From Agriotes lineatus (taxonomy: Eukaryota > Arthropoda > Insecta > Coleoptera > Elateridae), in NCBI GenBank assembly GCA_940337035.1, contig CALNHX010005858.1, positions 1-64,000 of the forward strand: a stretch of 64,000 nucleotides of DNA. The letters run 5' to 3'. Each line of letters starts with the position of its first letter. Position 1 is the stretch's first letter. The notes under the pieces are model-generated. The model worked only from the letters and a program-made list of their open reading frames with translations. It did no database searches and was not told where the DNA came from. Both the position numbers and the translations under genes were made by a program. Shown here piece by piece: positions 34,543-47,710 of the stretch.

Positions 34543-37500
34543 CAATTTACCTAGAACCGTACGCCATACGTTTTTCCAGCAGAAAGCATCCCTTCCATAC
34601 TCTGATAAGAGCTGCAGATAGAAGACTAAGATGTGGGGTACCTGTATCTAATCACCGGCCTATAACTTATGTATTTTATGTATGTGTATTAGTTCCAGAA
34701 CGGAGGGCCAATAATTATTATTCCTACAACTGCGAATATGACATTTTTTTCTTGCTAAGTAAACGCTGTTTGGAATTATTGAGTTTTATTAGTTCGCTCG
34801 CGGTGTCTGTAGTTATTACGCTCACAGAGATAATCTGATTTCTACTCCGACACCTTACCCGCAGGACCACCAATGATATGTAAACTACACGCTTATCGTT
34901 GTATTATGAAGGTCACGGTCAAGAAATAAGTAAGTATTGCAGATCACAGACGAAGTCTGAAAACGTGACATGTGCAGGTGGATACACACCAGCCAGGCAG
35001 GTACGCACTAGCCAGGCAGACACAACACGCGTTTATATATATAATGTTGGATACTAAATGGTGGCTAAATATTACTCCAAGGGATTTGGCATTGTATATC
35101 TGTTTTAGGCGCGCATACGTATTTTTTAATGAATTGTTTATTAAAACTTTACAAACTTAACAACACGCTGTGGGCCTTGTGCAAACATCTTAGTCACCTA
35201 TGATATCATGAAACTATAATTCAACAGTTGCTTTAATTTTAGGTTAAAAACGTTACCTAAATACCATCGTACAGCGTTGCAATATTTCTAAAAAGCACAA
35301 GAACAACATTTTCAAAAATTGGAGGAAAATTATAGGTGACCCAAACGCGTAACAAGTACAACTAAAAATTATTATGTTGATTAAAACTACACCTGAAAAT
35401 CGTTATTTGTTAGTAATATTCTACGGGAAGTACACCTGAATATAAAACTTCCGGTATTTCATCATCTAGTAAGTTAACATGAAATTGGTATAGGACTTTA
35501 TTGCTCGTTTTTTAATGTAGAATTGTGCGGTGTGAACATTATCCACTAATTAAAATTCACTCTATATAAGGATTTGTGGTCTGAGAGTTAGAGTGGTTTT
35601 ATATAATAGCATGTGCCATTAACAAATTAGTTATAAAAGTAATATTTCTAGTCATACCTAATTTGATACAATTGTTGTGTTTAATCCATTAGTTATGTTT
35701 CAAAAATAATTAAATAAAAATAATAATAGAATTGGTTATGGTGTAATCATTAAAAACGTTATTATTATATAAAATGAAGAACTTGTTTAATAAAACGATT
35801 AATTATATGTCAAAATAGGAGTTGAATGAATTTTTTTGGTGAACATGATTGACTTAAATTCGGAGTACGTAGCATTTAAGAGACTAGTAACTGAGTATAG
35901 ATGTTAACAGATTGCTTTTAGATCAATACAAGACGATGTCACATATAATAAGGTAAAATAATTATGCAAAAGGATACTGTGAAATGACCTTAATAACTAT
36001 TAATACCTGTTACAATTAATTTTGAATTGCACGTTGTTTAAAAGAAGGTAAAGATGCTCATAAAGCATGTAAAGGGTTACAAGAAAATTTGCACATGAAT
36101 GACATAACAATGTGTAATTGAATATAAAAAATAAGAAACAAGCTAGAATTGAAGCGTGAACTGAGGATAATCAGTCAAATGTGTTTTAGTAAGCTATCAA
36201 ATTATGAAATTTAAGAAATATAATCGAATCTAGTAGTAAATGGTTATAAAAATATATGATATGTCAGTTGCTAGATAATTAATTAATTGATAAATAAGCT
36301 AGAAAAGTAGGGGCTCCAACAAAAATTAAAAAATTGTCGAAAGCTGGTTTTGAGTACAGAAATCATTTAATAAACCTATTATTGAGTTGAACGGAGTTTA
36401 ATTAAAAAGGCCCACTGGTTGAGTATTTCTACAGTGCCATCGGTCAACAACAGGTGTACAGAGGGTGCGATTCGCTGCAGTCTGTGGAGCCCTGCTGCAT
36501 TGTAGGATGTTATCTGCAGAGCATCGAGGTACAGAAGGTATTACGCTCCCAGGTGTAAACTTCACTGCGGTACTTAATTGGAGCAGGAGGACTTCTACAT
36601 TTTGTTGTAGTAAAAGTCAACAAATAAAACAAGGTCCCCAAAAACAACATTTCTGTATTACATGCAAATAAAGTACAAGACGATAATACGTACCTAAATA
36701 AACGCTTCGTAATTGCTTGCTTTGTTCAATGGTAAATGTGTAATTGAAATCTTTTCAACTAGTAAACAGTATTTGGGCACGAATATTATTTAACCAATAT
36801 TGCATTTGATCTAATGGCAATTGCCAAATTATTATAAAGCCCAATTGTAGAGACCCAACCCTGACTAGTGTGTTAGTCAATTAATATAAATAAAGGTCAA
36901 AAGATTTGGCTATTCAAATAAATGTAAACTTTATATTTATATAAGCATTTTGAGTAGTTACAAAAAAATTTATATTAAAACAATTACAATAATTCAAGCC
37001 CACATTTATTATAGTATATAGGGTTAACAAAAAAACCAACACAATGTACGTATCTAGTTTCATACAGTACATCCAATTGGAGCACCATTATTGGCCACAA
37101 CCTAATCCACGTCGGATGAAAAAAACGTCTACGTATTATGTGTCTAGCCCAGCAGCGGTAGAAGGATACTACTTTTTTGGCTAGCTAGATAAATAACTAG
37201 TGGCTGTGCTATTAATGTTTATTTGTTTTGTATAATTATAGGTACTCTATCTTAAAGCATACAAATTGTGAATCAAGTAATAAAAATACATCTCAATTAT
37301 ATTTAGAGCAATTTTTCAGTGTTGCTTTCCTTTTGTTTCGCTGCGTCGTTAAAAAACCGAGAGGGCAATAAATACACGCTCGTGTCCACGATTTACAACT
37401 GTGAAATCCTACACCTTTTTTTAACCCGTGGAGGCAGCTGAAAGAGTTATTTAATTACCCGTTACTTTTGGACTTTGAAAAAAGTGCTGTCAGTCTCATC

Positions 37501-38589
37501 AACAAAGCTATATGTCACCCCGATACAAATTTTCTTGTTAAATCCGGCCAATCAAATTTGTTAATGGTGCGTCGAAAGATTTAAGAAATAATACGGGCTG
37601 CTCCGCAACTTCTTATTTGTTTTTGGAAGGACTGTCGTTAACCTGCCAACAGCTTGTTTGGAAGAGCTGAGATTTATGTCTTAAGCGTTGCTCTTTATTT
37701 ATCCAAACATATTTATGTGCCAGTGCATCCCTTTTCCACTTAATCAAGTTCAGCTTTTTATTGGCTCGATGGCTTTCCTAAAACCGAAATGTAAATTCAG
37801 CCACCTCACCTCTCCTTGCTCGCCTCGCAGCCCATTCATGCGCAAAGTTTGCCCATCCAGTTTTCAAGTTTGGGCGCTAGGCCCAAAAAAGGGTGCTTAC
37901 GAACATGTATGGCAGGGAAAAAATGATTTCAGCGGCGATTGACCCCGAGCTTTCCAAATGGAGGCATGGCCCGCAGACCAGAGAGTCCACTGACTTGCAA
38001 TTGGACGGCTTCAATTACATTACGCCGTTAGTGCACTTCTGGCCGTTCCATTAATTACGTTTTGTTTAATGGGCTAGATATAAAAGGCTTCACAATTTAA
38101 AACCTACGATTTTGCCTTTGTGGGGAGTGTAGAAGGCTTCGTCTCGGCACGGTCTTTGATAAGTAAAATCCTATATGTTTTCAGCACCTAATTTGTCGTA
38201 TTTCCTTTCGAGTACAACTAATCTAACTATTAGAAGATTTTAATTTCACAAATTGTTAGAAATTTAGAAATTTTTAGTTTAGAATTCTTATCTCATCAAA
38301 AGTTCACTTTTACCAAATTCTGGGTAATTTACCCGAGTTCGAGAATAACTTATTTAGCATTTGTGTTTAATGAAATTAAACTTTAGATGCGTGTTATTCG
38401 TCCGAAACATAAAAAATATGTAGCTTAATGTATCTAAAGCCGAATAATTTAGTGAAACAGATACGTTTATAGTGATCATAATGCAGTAGTAGTTCAATAT
38501 GAACAAAATCTTACAACAAACTAAATTTAAAACGAAGAGAACAGATAAAAAGTAGCATATGATTTAATTAATTAACCCATCCGCTTCTC
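34543..38589. other. Intergenic or intronic DNA, no gene seen
   Basis: No supported gene or element. 35000-37300 is plain AT-rich sequence. From about 37690 to 38060 the sequence is GC-richer, with homeodomain-like cores such as ccattaattacg and several CT-rich blocks. It could be a host regulatory block, but nothing in it is diagnostic. Confidence 0.35.
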
Positions 38590-38925
38590 CGCCTAACGGT
38601 CGACAGCAGCGGTTAGTGCAGTCGCCGGCTTCTTTACATTTTCTTCTTGTTCTTCCTCTTATTATAGGCCATTGGGCTGTTTTTAACTACAAAATGGTTC
38701 TATGAGCTTTTTTAGTCGTAAGCCGGGCATGTTGCTAGCTTTGCCCGTCAAAACTGAAGAAGAACTTTCTAATTAGAGGTTAATGACTACCACCAGTGTT
38801 AACGTGTTAGCCGGAGAGCGTAGAATTTTTAAAATCTTGGTGTAGCCGCCGGGAATCGAAGGCGATCCGGCCACCTGAGACTTAAGCATATTGCTTGCTC
38901 GGCCATTCGTTTACTAAATCTGAGT
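38590..38925 (-). mobile_element. tRNA-derived SINE, minus strand
   Basis: Read inversely it has an A-box-like aatggccgagcaagc, a B-box-like ttcgattcccgg and a body matching the SINE trimer at 22802 (gattttaaaaat, acgctctccggctaac, gacgggcaa, ataataagaggaagaa). It is diverged and ends in an imperfect gaagaa tail near 38630. Confidence 0.78.
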
Positions 38926-39449
38926 GGTAATAAAACTTAACCGCGCGTCTGGAGAACAGAACCGCTCTGTTTACATGTAACGCCGGCTAACGGTGCGACA
39001 CAGGTCATTAAATATCTTGCTTCTAAAATTAATAAACCGTCAAATTACGCAACGCTATCTATAACGGACCAATTACTAAATTCGAATATAATACAAAATT
39101 ATAGATGTTACCTGGTACACCATGAGCGTAGAGTTTGATCAACTACAACATGATGCAGATTAGATCAAGGAATTCTGGCTGCTGACCCCTGGAAAAGTAA
39201 TAGCTAAACTTAATAAAACTGAACAACTTGACCCCCCACTGCGACGCCACCCGTTGAAAAAGAAAGGCCACAAGGTATTTAAATACTTCGAAAATCAGCA
39301 GCAAAATATAGTCAAGTTTCCTGGCCAAACTATTCCTGTTCGCCTAAGGCTACGGTCACACCGCCGCATGGCTCCTTGTCTTACCCATAGCCTGAATCCT
39401 CGCCTGCATAGTTTCGCTAAGACATTCGCTTTAGGATGAAACGGCATTA
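38926..39449. other. Spacer, possible repeat remnant
   Basis: No gene. 39340-39390 (ggctacggtcacaccgccgc) is GC-rich and has the look of a degraded repeat end, but no partner was found. Confidence 0.3.
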
Positions 39450-39796
39450 ATGGTATGTTTCTGGAACAATGTTCTTGTAAAGTTTCAAGAAGTAAGTAAA
39501 AAGCTTCAAGGAGAAATTACCGATACAACAAATGTTATTACTCTATACAGTACTTTAGAAGCTTTTGTAATGACTCTTCGAAGCAAAGCTGAGTTTTTAA
39601 GGGTAGAAAACAAAGTAAAATTATCGTGTGAAACTGACGTCTACAAAACAGACATTAAAAGAAATAGGAAGCCAAAAGTTTCTTTTGGTGAAAACAAAGA
39701 TGGAAATTGCGAGTTTTCTGAGCGGCAGTTTTTCCTGATAGAAACATATTATGCTGCAATTGATTCTCTGATGATCAAGAAGAAGGATAATAGATA
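39450..39796 (+). pseudogene. hAT transposase relic, middle part
   Basis: A 115-codon frame reading FWNNVLVKFQEVSKKLQG and then a region with RNRKPKVSFGENKDG and ERQFFLIETYYAAIDSL. The pattern fits the segment before the dimerisation domain in hAT transposases of the ZMYM1-like type. It stops at 39796. The expected continuation appears only at 40915, after an unrelated stretch and a reverse-transcriptase relic on the opposite strand. DNA binding and catalytic parts upstream are not recognisable. Confidence 0.6.
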
Positions 39797-40149
39797 AGGA
39801 TTTCCGATTTCTATGAGAAATCCCTCAAATGGAAAATGACAGAATACGGTAGAAGGCAAATCAGGCATTGAAAAAGTATGATTAAGATATTGCCAATTAA
39901 AAGCAAAGTATCGCACCAGTTTTATTAAATAAGTAATGCAACGCTCTGCACTGGCACCCTCGGGCCAGTTTCGGAGACGAATGCCAGCTCACACGACGCA
40001 TTTGAAATTATAAGACCATATTGTTTCAATATTTTGGGCAGCCGTCTCGCAGACCGTTTTATGGGGTGTAATTAATAGCGCCGGCGACCCCATAGGTCAA
40101 GAAAACGACACCTCCGAAAAGCTGAAGTCGGCTAGAAGCTAACATGTAT

Positions 40150-40910
40150 ATATATATCCGGTTTTATAACGTTTTTCGACATTTTCCGGTTTCCAGTCTC
40201 CATCTGTTGCGATCACTCCAATCGCCATCTTTTAAATTTTGTTCGGACATTGATCTTCCAATATTGACCATCCACGTGTTTCTTGGCCGTCCGTGCTTTC
40301 TTCTTTCTTGGGGGATCCAATTCATGGCTTGTTTTTGGATACGTTCTTCTCCCATACGTTGCGCATGGCTGTACCAGGTTAGCTGTCTATCCTTGATTTT
40401 ATCTAGTATTGTCGTTTCTGCTTTCATAATTTCCCGGATTCTCGTGTTTATTACTCTGTCTCTACGAGATACTCCTACCGATGCATTTCCATTGTTAATA
40501 ACTTGTTAATTTGCCACACATCACAGCCGTATGTCTTTGTCGTGTGCCTTATATTGTTATCACATATGATGGAATTTAGGAAGCTTAGGAAGCCTTTTAT
40601 GACATTGTTATTTATTTCTTGTTCTTGCTTTCCGATGTTATCTATAATTATCTAGCCTAGATAGATGTACTCCTGGCACGCTTGGTTTATTTAGACATTT
40701 TCTAATTCTAGATGTGCTTCTTTTCCCCCAATGCATTGTATTTAGTTTTTTCCATGTTAATGTCCAAGCCCCATCTTCCATAGTCTTCCTTTAATTTATG
40801 ACCCATGTACTCCAAATTTTCTCTGCCTTACGCTACAATCACCTGATAGTCGGCGATGTGCAAAATGTATAGCGTTTTATCGTCTGTAATCTGAATCTGA
40901 AACTATGATT
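40150..40910 (-). pseudogene. LINE reverse-transcriptase 3' relic
   Basis: Read on the minus strand, broken frames give the end of a reverse transcriptase: LHIADYQVIVA (the ADD motif altered), INMEKTKYNALGEKEAH, then KDRQLTWYSHAQRMGEER, HGRPRNTWM and DWSDRNRWRLETGK. This order is typical of insect LINE polyproteins. Several stops and frame changes show that it is dead. It splits the hAT relic, so it inserted later. Confidence 0.75.
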
Positions 40911-40912
40911 CT

Positions 40913-41290
40913 GATTTAGATAAAACATTTACTGAGGAATGTGTGCATTTAACAGCATTTCCAAGAGCTAATAAAAATTTTGACAAAAAAGATAAAGGTG
41001 CCACATCAAAAACACAATTAGTACCACAAAGACATTATCGAAGTCATGGGACTTTTCCCAATACTGCCATCGTTCTAAGAATTTTTGTAACTACGGCAGT
41101 TACTGGCTGCACTGGAGAACGGTCCTTTTCAGCTCTTAAAAGAGTAAAAAAGTTCTTGAGATCAAGTTTAAAACAAGAAAAAATTACTTGCATTTTTATT
41201 TATTGAGAGTGAATTTTCTACAGTGTCTTATTTTGATGACCTAGTCCAACAGTTTGTTAATTCTAAAGCCAGGAAAAGAAATGTTTTTAG
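40913..41290 (+). pseudogene. hAT transposase relic, dimerisation domain
   Basis: The frame reads FPNTAIVLRIFVTTAVTGCT and then GERSFSALKRVKKFLRSSL, the conserved hAT C-terminal dimerisation motif. Near 41200 the frame shifts by one and the tail continues as SYFDDLVQQFVNSKARKR, the usual hAT end. At 41426-41470 there is gcggcctagagcgccaaaac and ccttaatcaggccctggg, which may be the 3' end of the element. With 39450-39796 it forms one interrupted copy. Confidence 0.82.
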
Positions 41291-41470
41291 ACAAAATGTA
41301 CATTCTTTATTTTTCCTCATCGTGTAAGTATGCAAAGAAAATTGAAAAAAAAAATAAATGTTTTGTTTAAACTTTTTAGTTTTTTAAAAACATCCTAAGC
41401 ATGCAAATTTAATGAAAGGTGGCTGAAAAATTGGCGGCCTAGAGCGCCAAAACCCTTAATCAGGCCCTGG

Positions 41471-44400
41471 GTGTCTGACTTATCCTCCAGAAATGTCAAC
41501 CACAATTTTTTGGCTAACGGATTAAACGATGGTCAACCTGAACTCTTTCTTTTGGAAACATATCCAGAATGTGTATAGTTCTCAATTTTTGGGCCGCAAA
41601 GGTCTATTGCCACGTCGATAATCACGTAATTTTATACGAAAATATTGGACAAGGTGACATAGAGTACGTCCATATATCATACTTAAAACGTCGTTTCTAA
41701 AGTATGCTTCCATGATGAAAATATACTAAGAAATTGCTAGTTTTTTTTTTACTGAAGTTTGATGACAAAAGTGGAGATGTCTTATACCATCGGTGATGGA
41801 CAAGATTCCTGCATAAGTCCTTGATTTACTGCTATCTAGTTCATGCATTTAGGAATATAATACGGTTGCTGGTAAAACATGCCGTGTACTGATGCAAGTT
41901 ATCGATTTCCAGGACGTCCCTGGTTTCTGCCAACCAACTTAATTACTTTCCAACTTCAGCTTTTCAACAGTATGCCCCCACAAACTTATTATCGCACTTT
42001 TAGGCACACAATGGCCAGGAAAACAACATTTAATATGCAAACTGCTCCGTAACACCTCTAAGGGTGTAGGGTGATAGGGGTGCTTAGGATAGCAGTCTTT
42101 ACTGGTGCCGAGAAACACAATATCAAAAAGTTTTAGTAAACTGAGAAAAGAAATAAAAGTATTAGCTATTCTGGTTTATATGAATTTTTAAAGACACGTC
42201 AGTTTGATCAAATATGTTATTTATCTTAGTTTAAAATGTTTTTTGTTTATTTAATAAAATTCAGATTTTATTGTCGCCAAAATTATCATACCTATAATAG
42301 ATTTTGGCTCAAACTAAAAATACAATTCCTTGTTCAAAGACGACCTCTTTCTTCAAACGTCACCCAGATTGATTGTTGTTGGAAAGGGTTATCGACACAA
42401 TTCAAATAAAACGACCCAGCACATGGAATCGCAATTTTCTATATTTTTTTAACAAATCATCAATATTTATACTGGAAATTCATTAGATACAAGACATAAT
42501 AACATTGGAAAAATAAACTATAAGTCATCTATAATTTTCCTTAATGAACTAAAAATTAATTTGAACAAATGCCAGTTTTTAAAAAAATTATTTTCATATA
42601 AGGACTTGCATTTAAAACGCCCTATACAAAGGAAATGTTTCAAGACAGGTTTTAAATAAATCACTGCCAATAGTGGATACGCTTTTTTGCAGTTATTATT
42701 TAAAAAACGGATTTAGAAGACTAGGTCGCCGACAGCAACTGAAATAAACTTTTCAAAAGCTAATGCTCATATCAAGTTAAGCTCAAAAGAGCTCTATTCG
42801 GGATTTGCTCAAGCTGCCTCATATTTATTTAAAAATACAAACCTGCAGAATACTTTGTCAAAAAGACATTTTCATTCATCTAAAATTTATAGCCTCGCTC
42901 GACTGTCGCAGATCTTTGCAACGCATCGATGTTGACAACACTATATTTCGACCTTTTATGAAATCTGTTGTCTCTATTAACAAGGTTGGTTATTACGCAG
43001 CAACTACTGGAAAATTTTGAAATTAGCACCTTATAAACTGCAAACATCCCTTTCTTAATTAGTTTTTACTTACTTAAATTCTCTACTTCGTTCAAATGAT
43101 TAATTTAACTAATCTGATTTTATTTATTAACTATTTTTTACTACATTTTTGGGTATAAGAAGTTAATATTCAAATGAAATAAATGTTTACTAATGCTGTA
43201 ACTACAGAGGAGCTTACTTATGCATCCATGGTTTCCTGCTTATACTAAAGTATGTTCATGTTTAGTACCGAAATAAGGAAAGCAAGGTTTTAGTTTAAAC
43301 AACATTCGTTCGTTTACCACTTTAAACGTTTTCAATTGATAAAGTATTTCGGGAAATTACAAGCACAATGTATTTTATGACTTTCTTATGATGGTGCGTC
43401 TTTTCTGTCACAATTACGATAATTGTGACGACTACGGTAAACTAGCACTTTAGATAACAATGAAAGCAGACAACTACATTTTGTTGATTCGATAAAAATT
43501 TATCAAAGAACAAGAAAGCACTCTGACGAAAATTCAGCTATTCAAATAACAATTGTCAAAGAACTAAACTGTCTATAAGGGCAATACAAGGACAATAAAA
43601 TAAAAAGAAAATTAAAAATAGGAACTTAAAAGGGAAGAGAAGAAGCCAGATTAATAAGAACAATAAATAAAAAGAATATAAGATAAAACGATGAGAAGAA
43701 ACCAGCTTAAGAAGAGCAACAGATCAAAATAAGATAAGATGAAACGATTACTAATATAAATAGCTTACAACAATTGTTTCATTGTACCGCCCTTCAGCAA
43801 CAGACGTACACTACTCGGTGATTTATGGTCATGGATAAGGACTAGGCGAGGGCTCTTAAGTTTATTAAATTAAAAAAAAACAAAGAGGCCGTTAATTGCC
43901 AACAACCACAACAAAAAACAGTCTAATTTGCAGGAAAATACATTTACTTGCGGTAGCTCACAAATAAAAATCGCAGAAGTAAAAGTCAATGACCTAGGCT
44001 TTAATAAATGATAATATTGCAGGTGCCGAATATTCAATATTTAAATAAACATATTGAAACCATATTGTTATTTGGTCACAATAAAATACAATAAAGTGGA
44101 CCATAAGAAACTGCCCTCACTATGTTCCAAACGAGCCAGAAAATTACATTAATAAAAATATAAAATTTATACAAGGTTTTAAAATTCTAAAAACATCAAA
44201 AGTTAAATTACAAAAAATATTAAAAGTGAAATTTATAAATCATGAAGAAATGTTAAACAAAACATCAAAACAAATAGTAGGCAAGGTAGAGACAAATAAA
44301 TATGTTAAAGTATTCATTGCCAGTGGGGAGTAACCTAGCAACAAAAGTATTTAAACACTAATATTCTTACAGCGCTTCAACAAAAAAGCTACTTACTTAA

Positions 44401-46726
44401 CGACGTTCATGCGAATTACAGAACGTGTAGTTGTTACGCAACATTGACGCTCCGAAAAAAAATCACCTCGCTAAACACCATACGTCAGATATTATCAGTA
44501 ACTCGTCTGCTACCTTGACAATTCAGTAAATCACTTTATGGGAATACAAGAGAAAACACAATTCTGATTCAAATAGGAGCACATAAAGTGGCCTATAAGC
44601 CAGGCAAATTCTTTCCAAAGGTGATACAATAAGCAAGATAGATATTGTTCCAATGACTAAAAAGTGTTTTAAATTATTTCGAATAATCAATTAATGTAGA
44701 AAAAGACTCGCCTGAAAGGGTATTGCATGGAGTCAATTTTATAAAACCCTTTTGTTCGATGTGTACAATAGATAGCCTGCCCTAAACAATTTAAAAAAAT
44801 GATTTCTTTAATATTAAACAATAATTGGAAAGACTTACGCTACAACCTAAATGAAGATGGGCTTAGATAAATATTTACGTAGCATTTAATGCATTGATTA
44901 AAAATTTCGAAACTCCTTGTGTTAGAGATACAAAACATGACTGAATGCTTTACAAAATGCTGTGCTAATTGACTGTGCTTTCCTCAGAACGCTAGTATTA
45001 TTGGTATTATATAAAACATAATCTTTCCTCACGGTTTCATGAAATTGAGAAAATTTGGTATGGTTCTGATTTATTTGTTAATTATTGACGATGTTCGGTT
45101 TTCTTTCATTTTTCCAAAATATTCTTATTTTATTTCGATAATTTTCAATTGAGGGTTGCACCAGATTTCTTCTCACTAAAATTTAGCATTGAGAAAAAGG
45201 CAGAAAATATTGCGTTACTTTAAATTTTATTTTGCAAATCTTCTTGTAAAAATTTGCATAGTTTAGTCAACTCTCGAACACCAACTTCTAATGTAACTCA
45301 CAAGTACGCGTACATTTATCTTCATTTAAAGGTTCACTGCAGTAAATCGTGCTTCAGAATAAATCGGCCGCTGTCAGCTTTTTACCTTTATGTACATGTG
45401 TCTGACCTTCAGGATTTTTTATTTGCTTAATTTTAGTTCTCTCAACCTGGAGATAAATCACTATTAAAAATGGTATGACATAAGACCAACTGTAATGATA
45501 AGTAGCGTCATGCAATTGCACTTCTTGCAGTATGTATACGTAACGTAAAACTAATATAATTTTTATTAATTCTATAAGATCTTGCAAAAACACCAAAGAT
45601 ATGACCGGACATTAACATTTTGTTAAATTATAGAGAACATTACTATATTTAGATTACCGAATATGGATACGGTTATCCATGGATACAAGTTTTGGTTTAT
45701 TTTCTTGCGTACTTGAAATTAATAAAGTTTATAAAAATTGTTGAATGTAATACTTAGATAGTATATTTCAGTACTATAAGTCTGCCACATTGAACCGTAT
45801 CTTTATTACAATGAATAACATCGCGATCTAATCTTCCTCTTCTTTTTTTCTTCATTTTTTATATAGGACACTGCTCTGTTTGTCTACATGCTTTTATAAA
45901 GTACCAAACGATACTACATCTTTAGTATTTCTACTTTAGTAATAACACTTTATGGAAAACAACAACCATTTTTTTATTTAAGAAACATTAAATAACGATC
46001 ACAAGTTTTATTAAAAGGCCGCCGAAACGACTTTTTAAAAAACGTTTATTTTTATTTTACAATGAAATATAACATTGGAAGCACACAGATTAGCTGCCAG
46101 ACAATTTCTTACATCTAGCTACGAACTAACTGGAACTTATCTTAGAGGTGCAAGCTACTTGTATATATACTATGTCTAATCAGCTAAGATAAGCGTTATC
46201 TCTAAAAGGGAGCGTGAGACAGGAAGCCACGTGCGTTCAAGGTTGCAGACTTGCAGTTCACAGAAAGAAGCTATTATTGTTCAAGGTTGCAAGCTTGCAG
46301 TTTTACACAGGGGGCCATTGTCTAGCTGTAATATAACTCACATACATGTAGCAAGATATACAAATGCACATGTGCAATTAAACAATGCTATGCGCTAACA
46401 GTTAACGCTTCCTAATATTGCGACAGGCTATGTTAACGAATGGATTTAAAGTGATGCGGTTTTGATACATGTCAGACGACTTTGGTAGACACGAGCCGAA
46501 AGTTGTAAATCGAATTACTGAAATGAAATAGCTTCAACGAGATGCTGGTGCTTCCGTGTCCGTCTTTAGATAGCTTTCCCAGTTGTGTAAGTGGAGGGTT
46601 GCTTATTGCTTGTCGGTGACTTAGTGGATTCTGCGTCTTGTCGAAAGTGCAATTAGCCATAACACTCCTTTTCTGGTGCCAGGGATTTGGAATTGCTTTA
46701 TTACCCTTGGACTGCAATCGAATGTT
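41471..46726. other. Long AT-rich stretch, no gene seen
   Basis: No frame with family resemblance. 43578-43755 is unusually purine-rich on the plus strand. Around 46135-46202 several GATA-type sites (cttatctta, ctaagataagcgttatctc) cluster near a CACGTG at 46228. A 24-bp phrase, gttcaaggttgcaRRcttgc plus agtt, is repeated at 46235 and 46279. All are weak. Confidence 0.35.
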
Positions 46727-46958
46727 GGCGATTTGACGCCATTAGATTATTTTCTTTGAAGAAATGTAAAGTCGCATGTCTACGCCGATAAACCGGAAAC
46801 AATTGAGCACTTGAAATCTTAGAAACCAACATTCGACGCGTTATTGCCGAAATACAGCCTGATTTACTGCGAAGTGTGAAAATTGGACCTCCAGATTACG
46901 CCATGTACTCGCCAGCCACGGCGGTCACATGCCTGAAATCATATTGAAACACTAATGC
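46727..46958 (+). pseudogene. Tc1/mariner transposase C-terminal relic
   Basis: Broken frames give DLTPLDYFL, RNVKSHVYADKPETIEHL, NIRRVIAEIQPDLLRSV and ENWTSRLRHVLASHGGHMPE, the C-terminus of a Tc1/mariner-superfamily transposase. TPLDYF carries the third acidic residue region of the catalytic triad. At least two stops and two frame changes are present, and the N-terminal two thirds are missing. Confidence 0.8.
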
Positions 46959-47059
46959 CAAAAAATTATCTTTCAAATAAAGCCAATTTTGGATATTAAA
47001 GACATTTTACTGTGTTTTATTCCAATTTAAAATTCTCCGCCTCTAAAAAACACCCATTA

Positions 47060-47400
47060 TGTATGTATTATCTATAACCCCATTTCACCTTGCGGTGTAG
47101 AGGCTGGTGGTTTATGCGCTTGCATCTGGCGGTACAATGCTCAACTTGTCCCGGATTCGGGTTACAGTAACCATTGTGTGCGGTGTGTGTCTTAGTGATG
47201 TGTTGAGACCTTGTTACTCTATCTCTTAGGTCTGTGGTTCTGAATAGAGTACAGTTAATTTGGTGCCCAACTGTGAATGGTCTCACCGAGCCCGATTCCA
47301 ATCGCTAAGGCCGCGGAAAAATTCCGGCCACCGAAGGATTCGAACCAAGGACTTGCTTAATGCAGGTCTAGCGCTTTCCCAACTGCGCTACGCGGTTTCT
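47060..47400 (-). mobile_element. tRNA-derived SINE, minus strand
   Basis: Read inversely, the head has an A box (gtagcgcagttggg) and a B box (ggttcgaatcc) about 45 bases apart in a tRNA-like fold, followed by an unrelated body of about 270 bp. A true tRNA is unlikely because the 3' half does not close an acceptor stem and no Pol III T-run follows the head. It differs from the other two SINE families here. Confidence 0.7.
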
Positions 47401-47625
47401 CAACATTGCTTATAATTTATTCAAATATCTATCTCGATCGGTTTGTAAAATTTCCATGTATGTGACGCTTAAATATATTATTGTGATATGCCCTATCGGC
47501 TAATGTAATATTATGAATTATTTTTTGTGATAATTAATTGATTCTAATATTAAAGGGTTGGGTTGTTAGATCCTGCCAATTTCTTATTTTTATATGTAAA
47601 ATTGTTTGACAATATATTGACTTTT

Positions 47626-47710
47626 TGGAATGAAATACAATTCATAGAAATGTCTTGTATTTCTTTCTCTTCTAAAGAAATACAAGACATTTCTGTGAAT
47701 TGCATTTCCA
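47626..47710. repeat. miRNA-like hairpin, 85 nt
   Basis: Arms of about 38 bases (gaaatacaattcatagaaat against its inverse) with only a few mismatches and a loop of about 6-8 bases (ctcttc). Size and shape fit a microRNA precursor on either strand, or a tiny MITE. No conserved miRNA seed was recognised. Confidence 0.6.

Noticed and set aside
34401..34838. Protein of 145 codons
   Set aside because: It runs through the cgagcaatt hairpin repeat and has no ATG context or known motif. It looks like a by-product of the repeat.
47300..47400. A true tRNA gene on the minus strand
   Set aside because: A and B boxes are present, but the 3' half does not close an acceptor stem and a SINE body follows.
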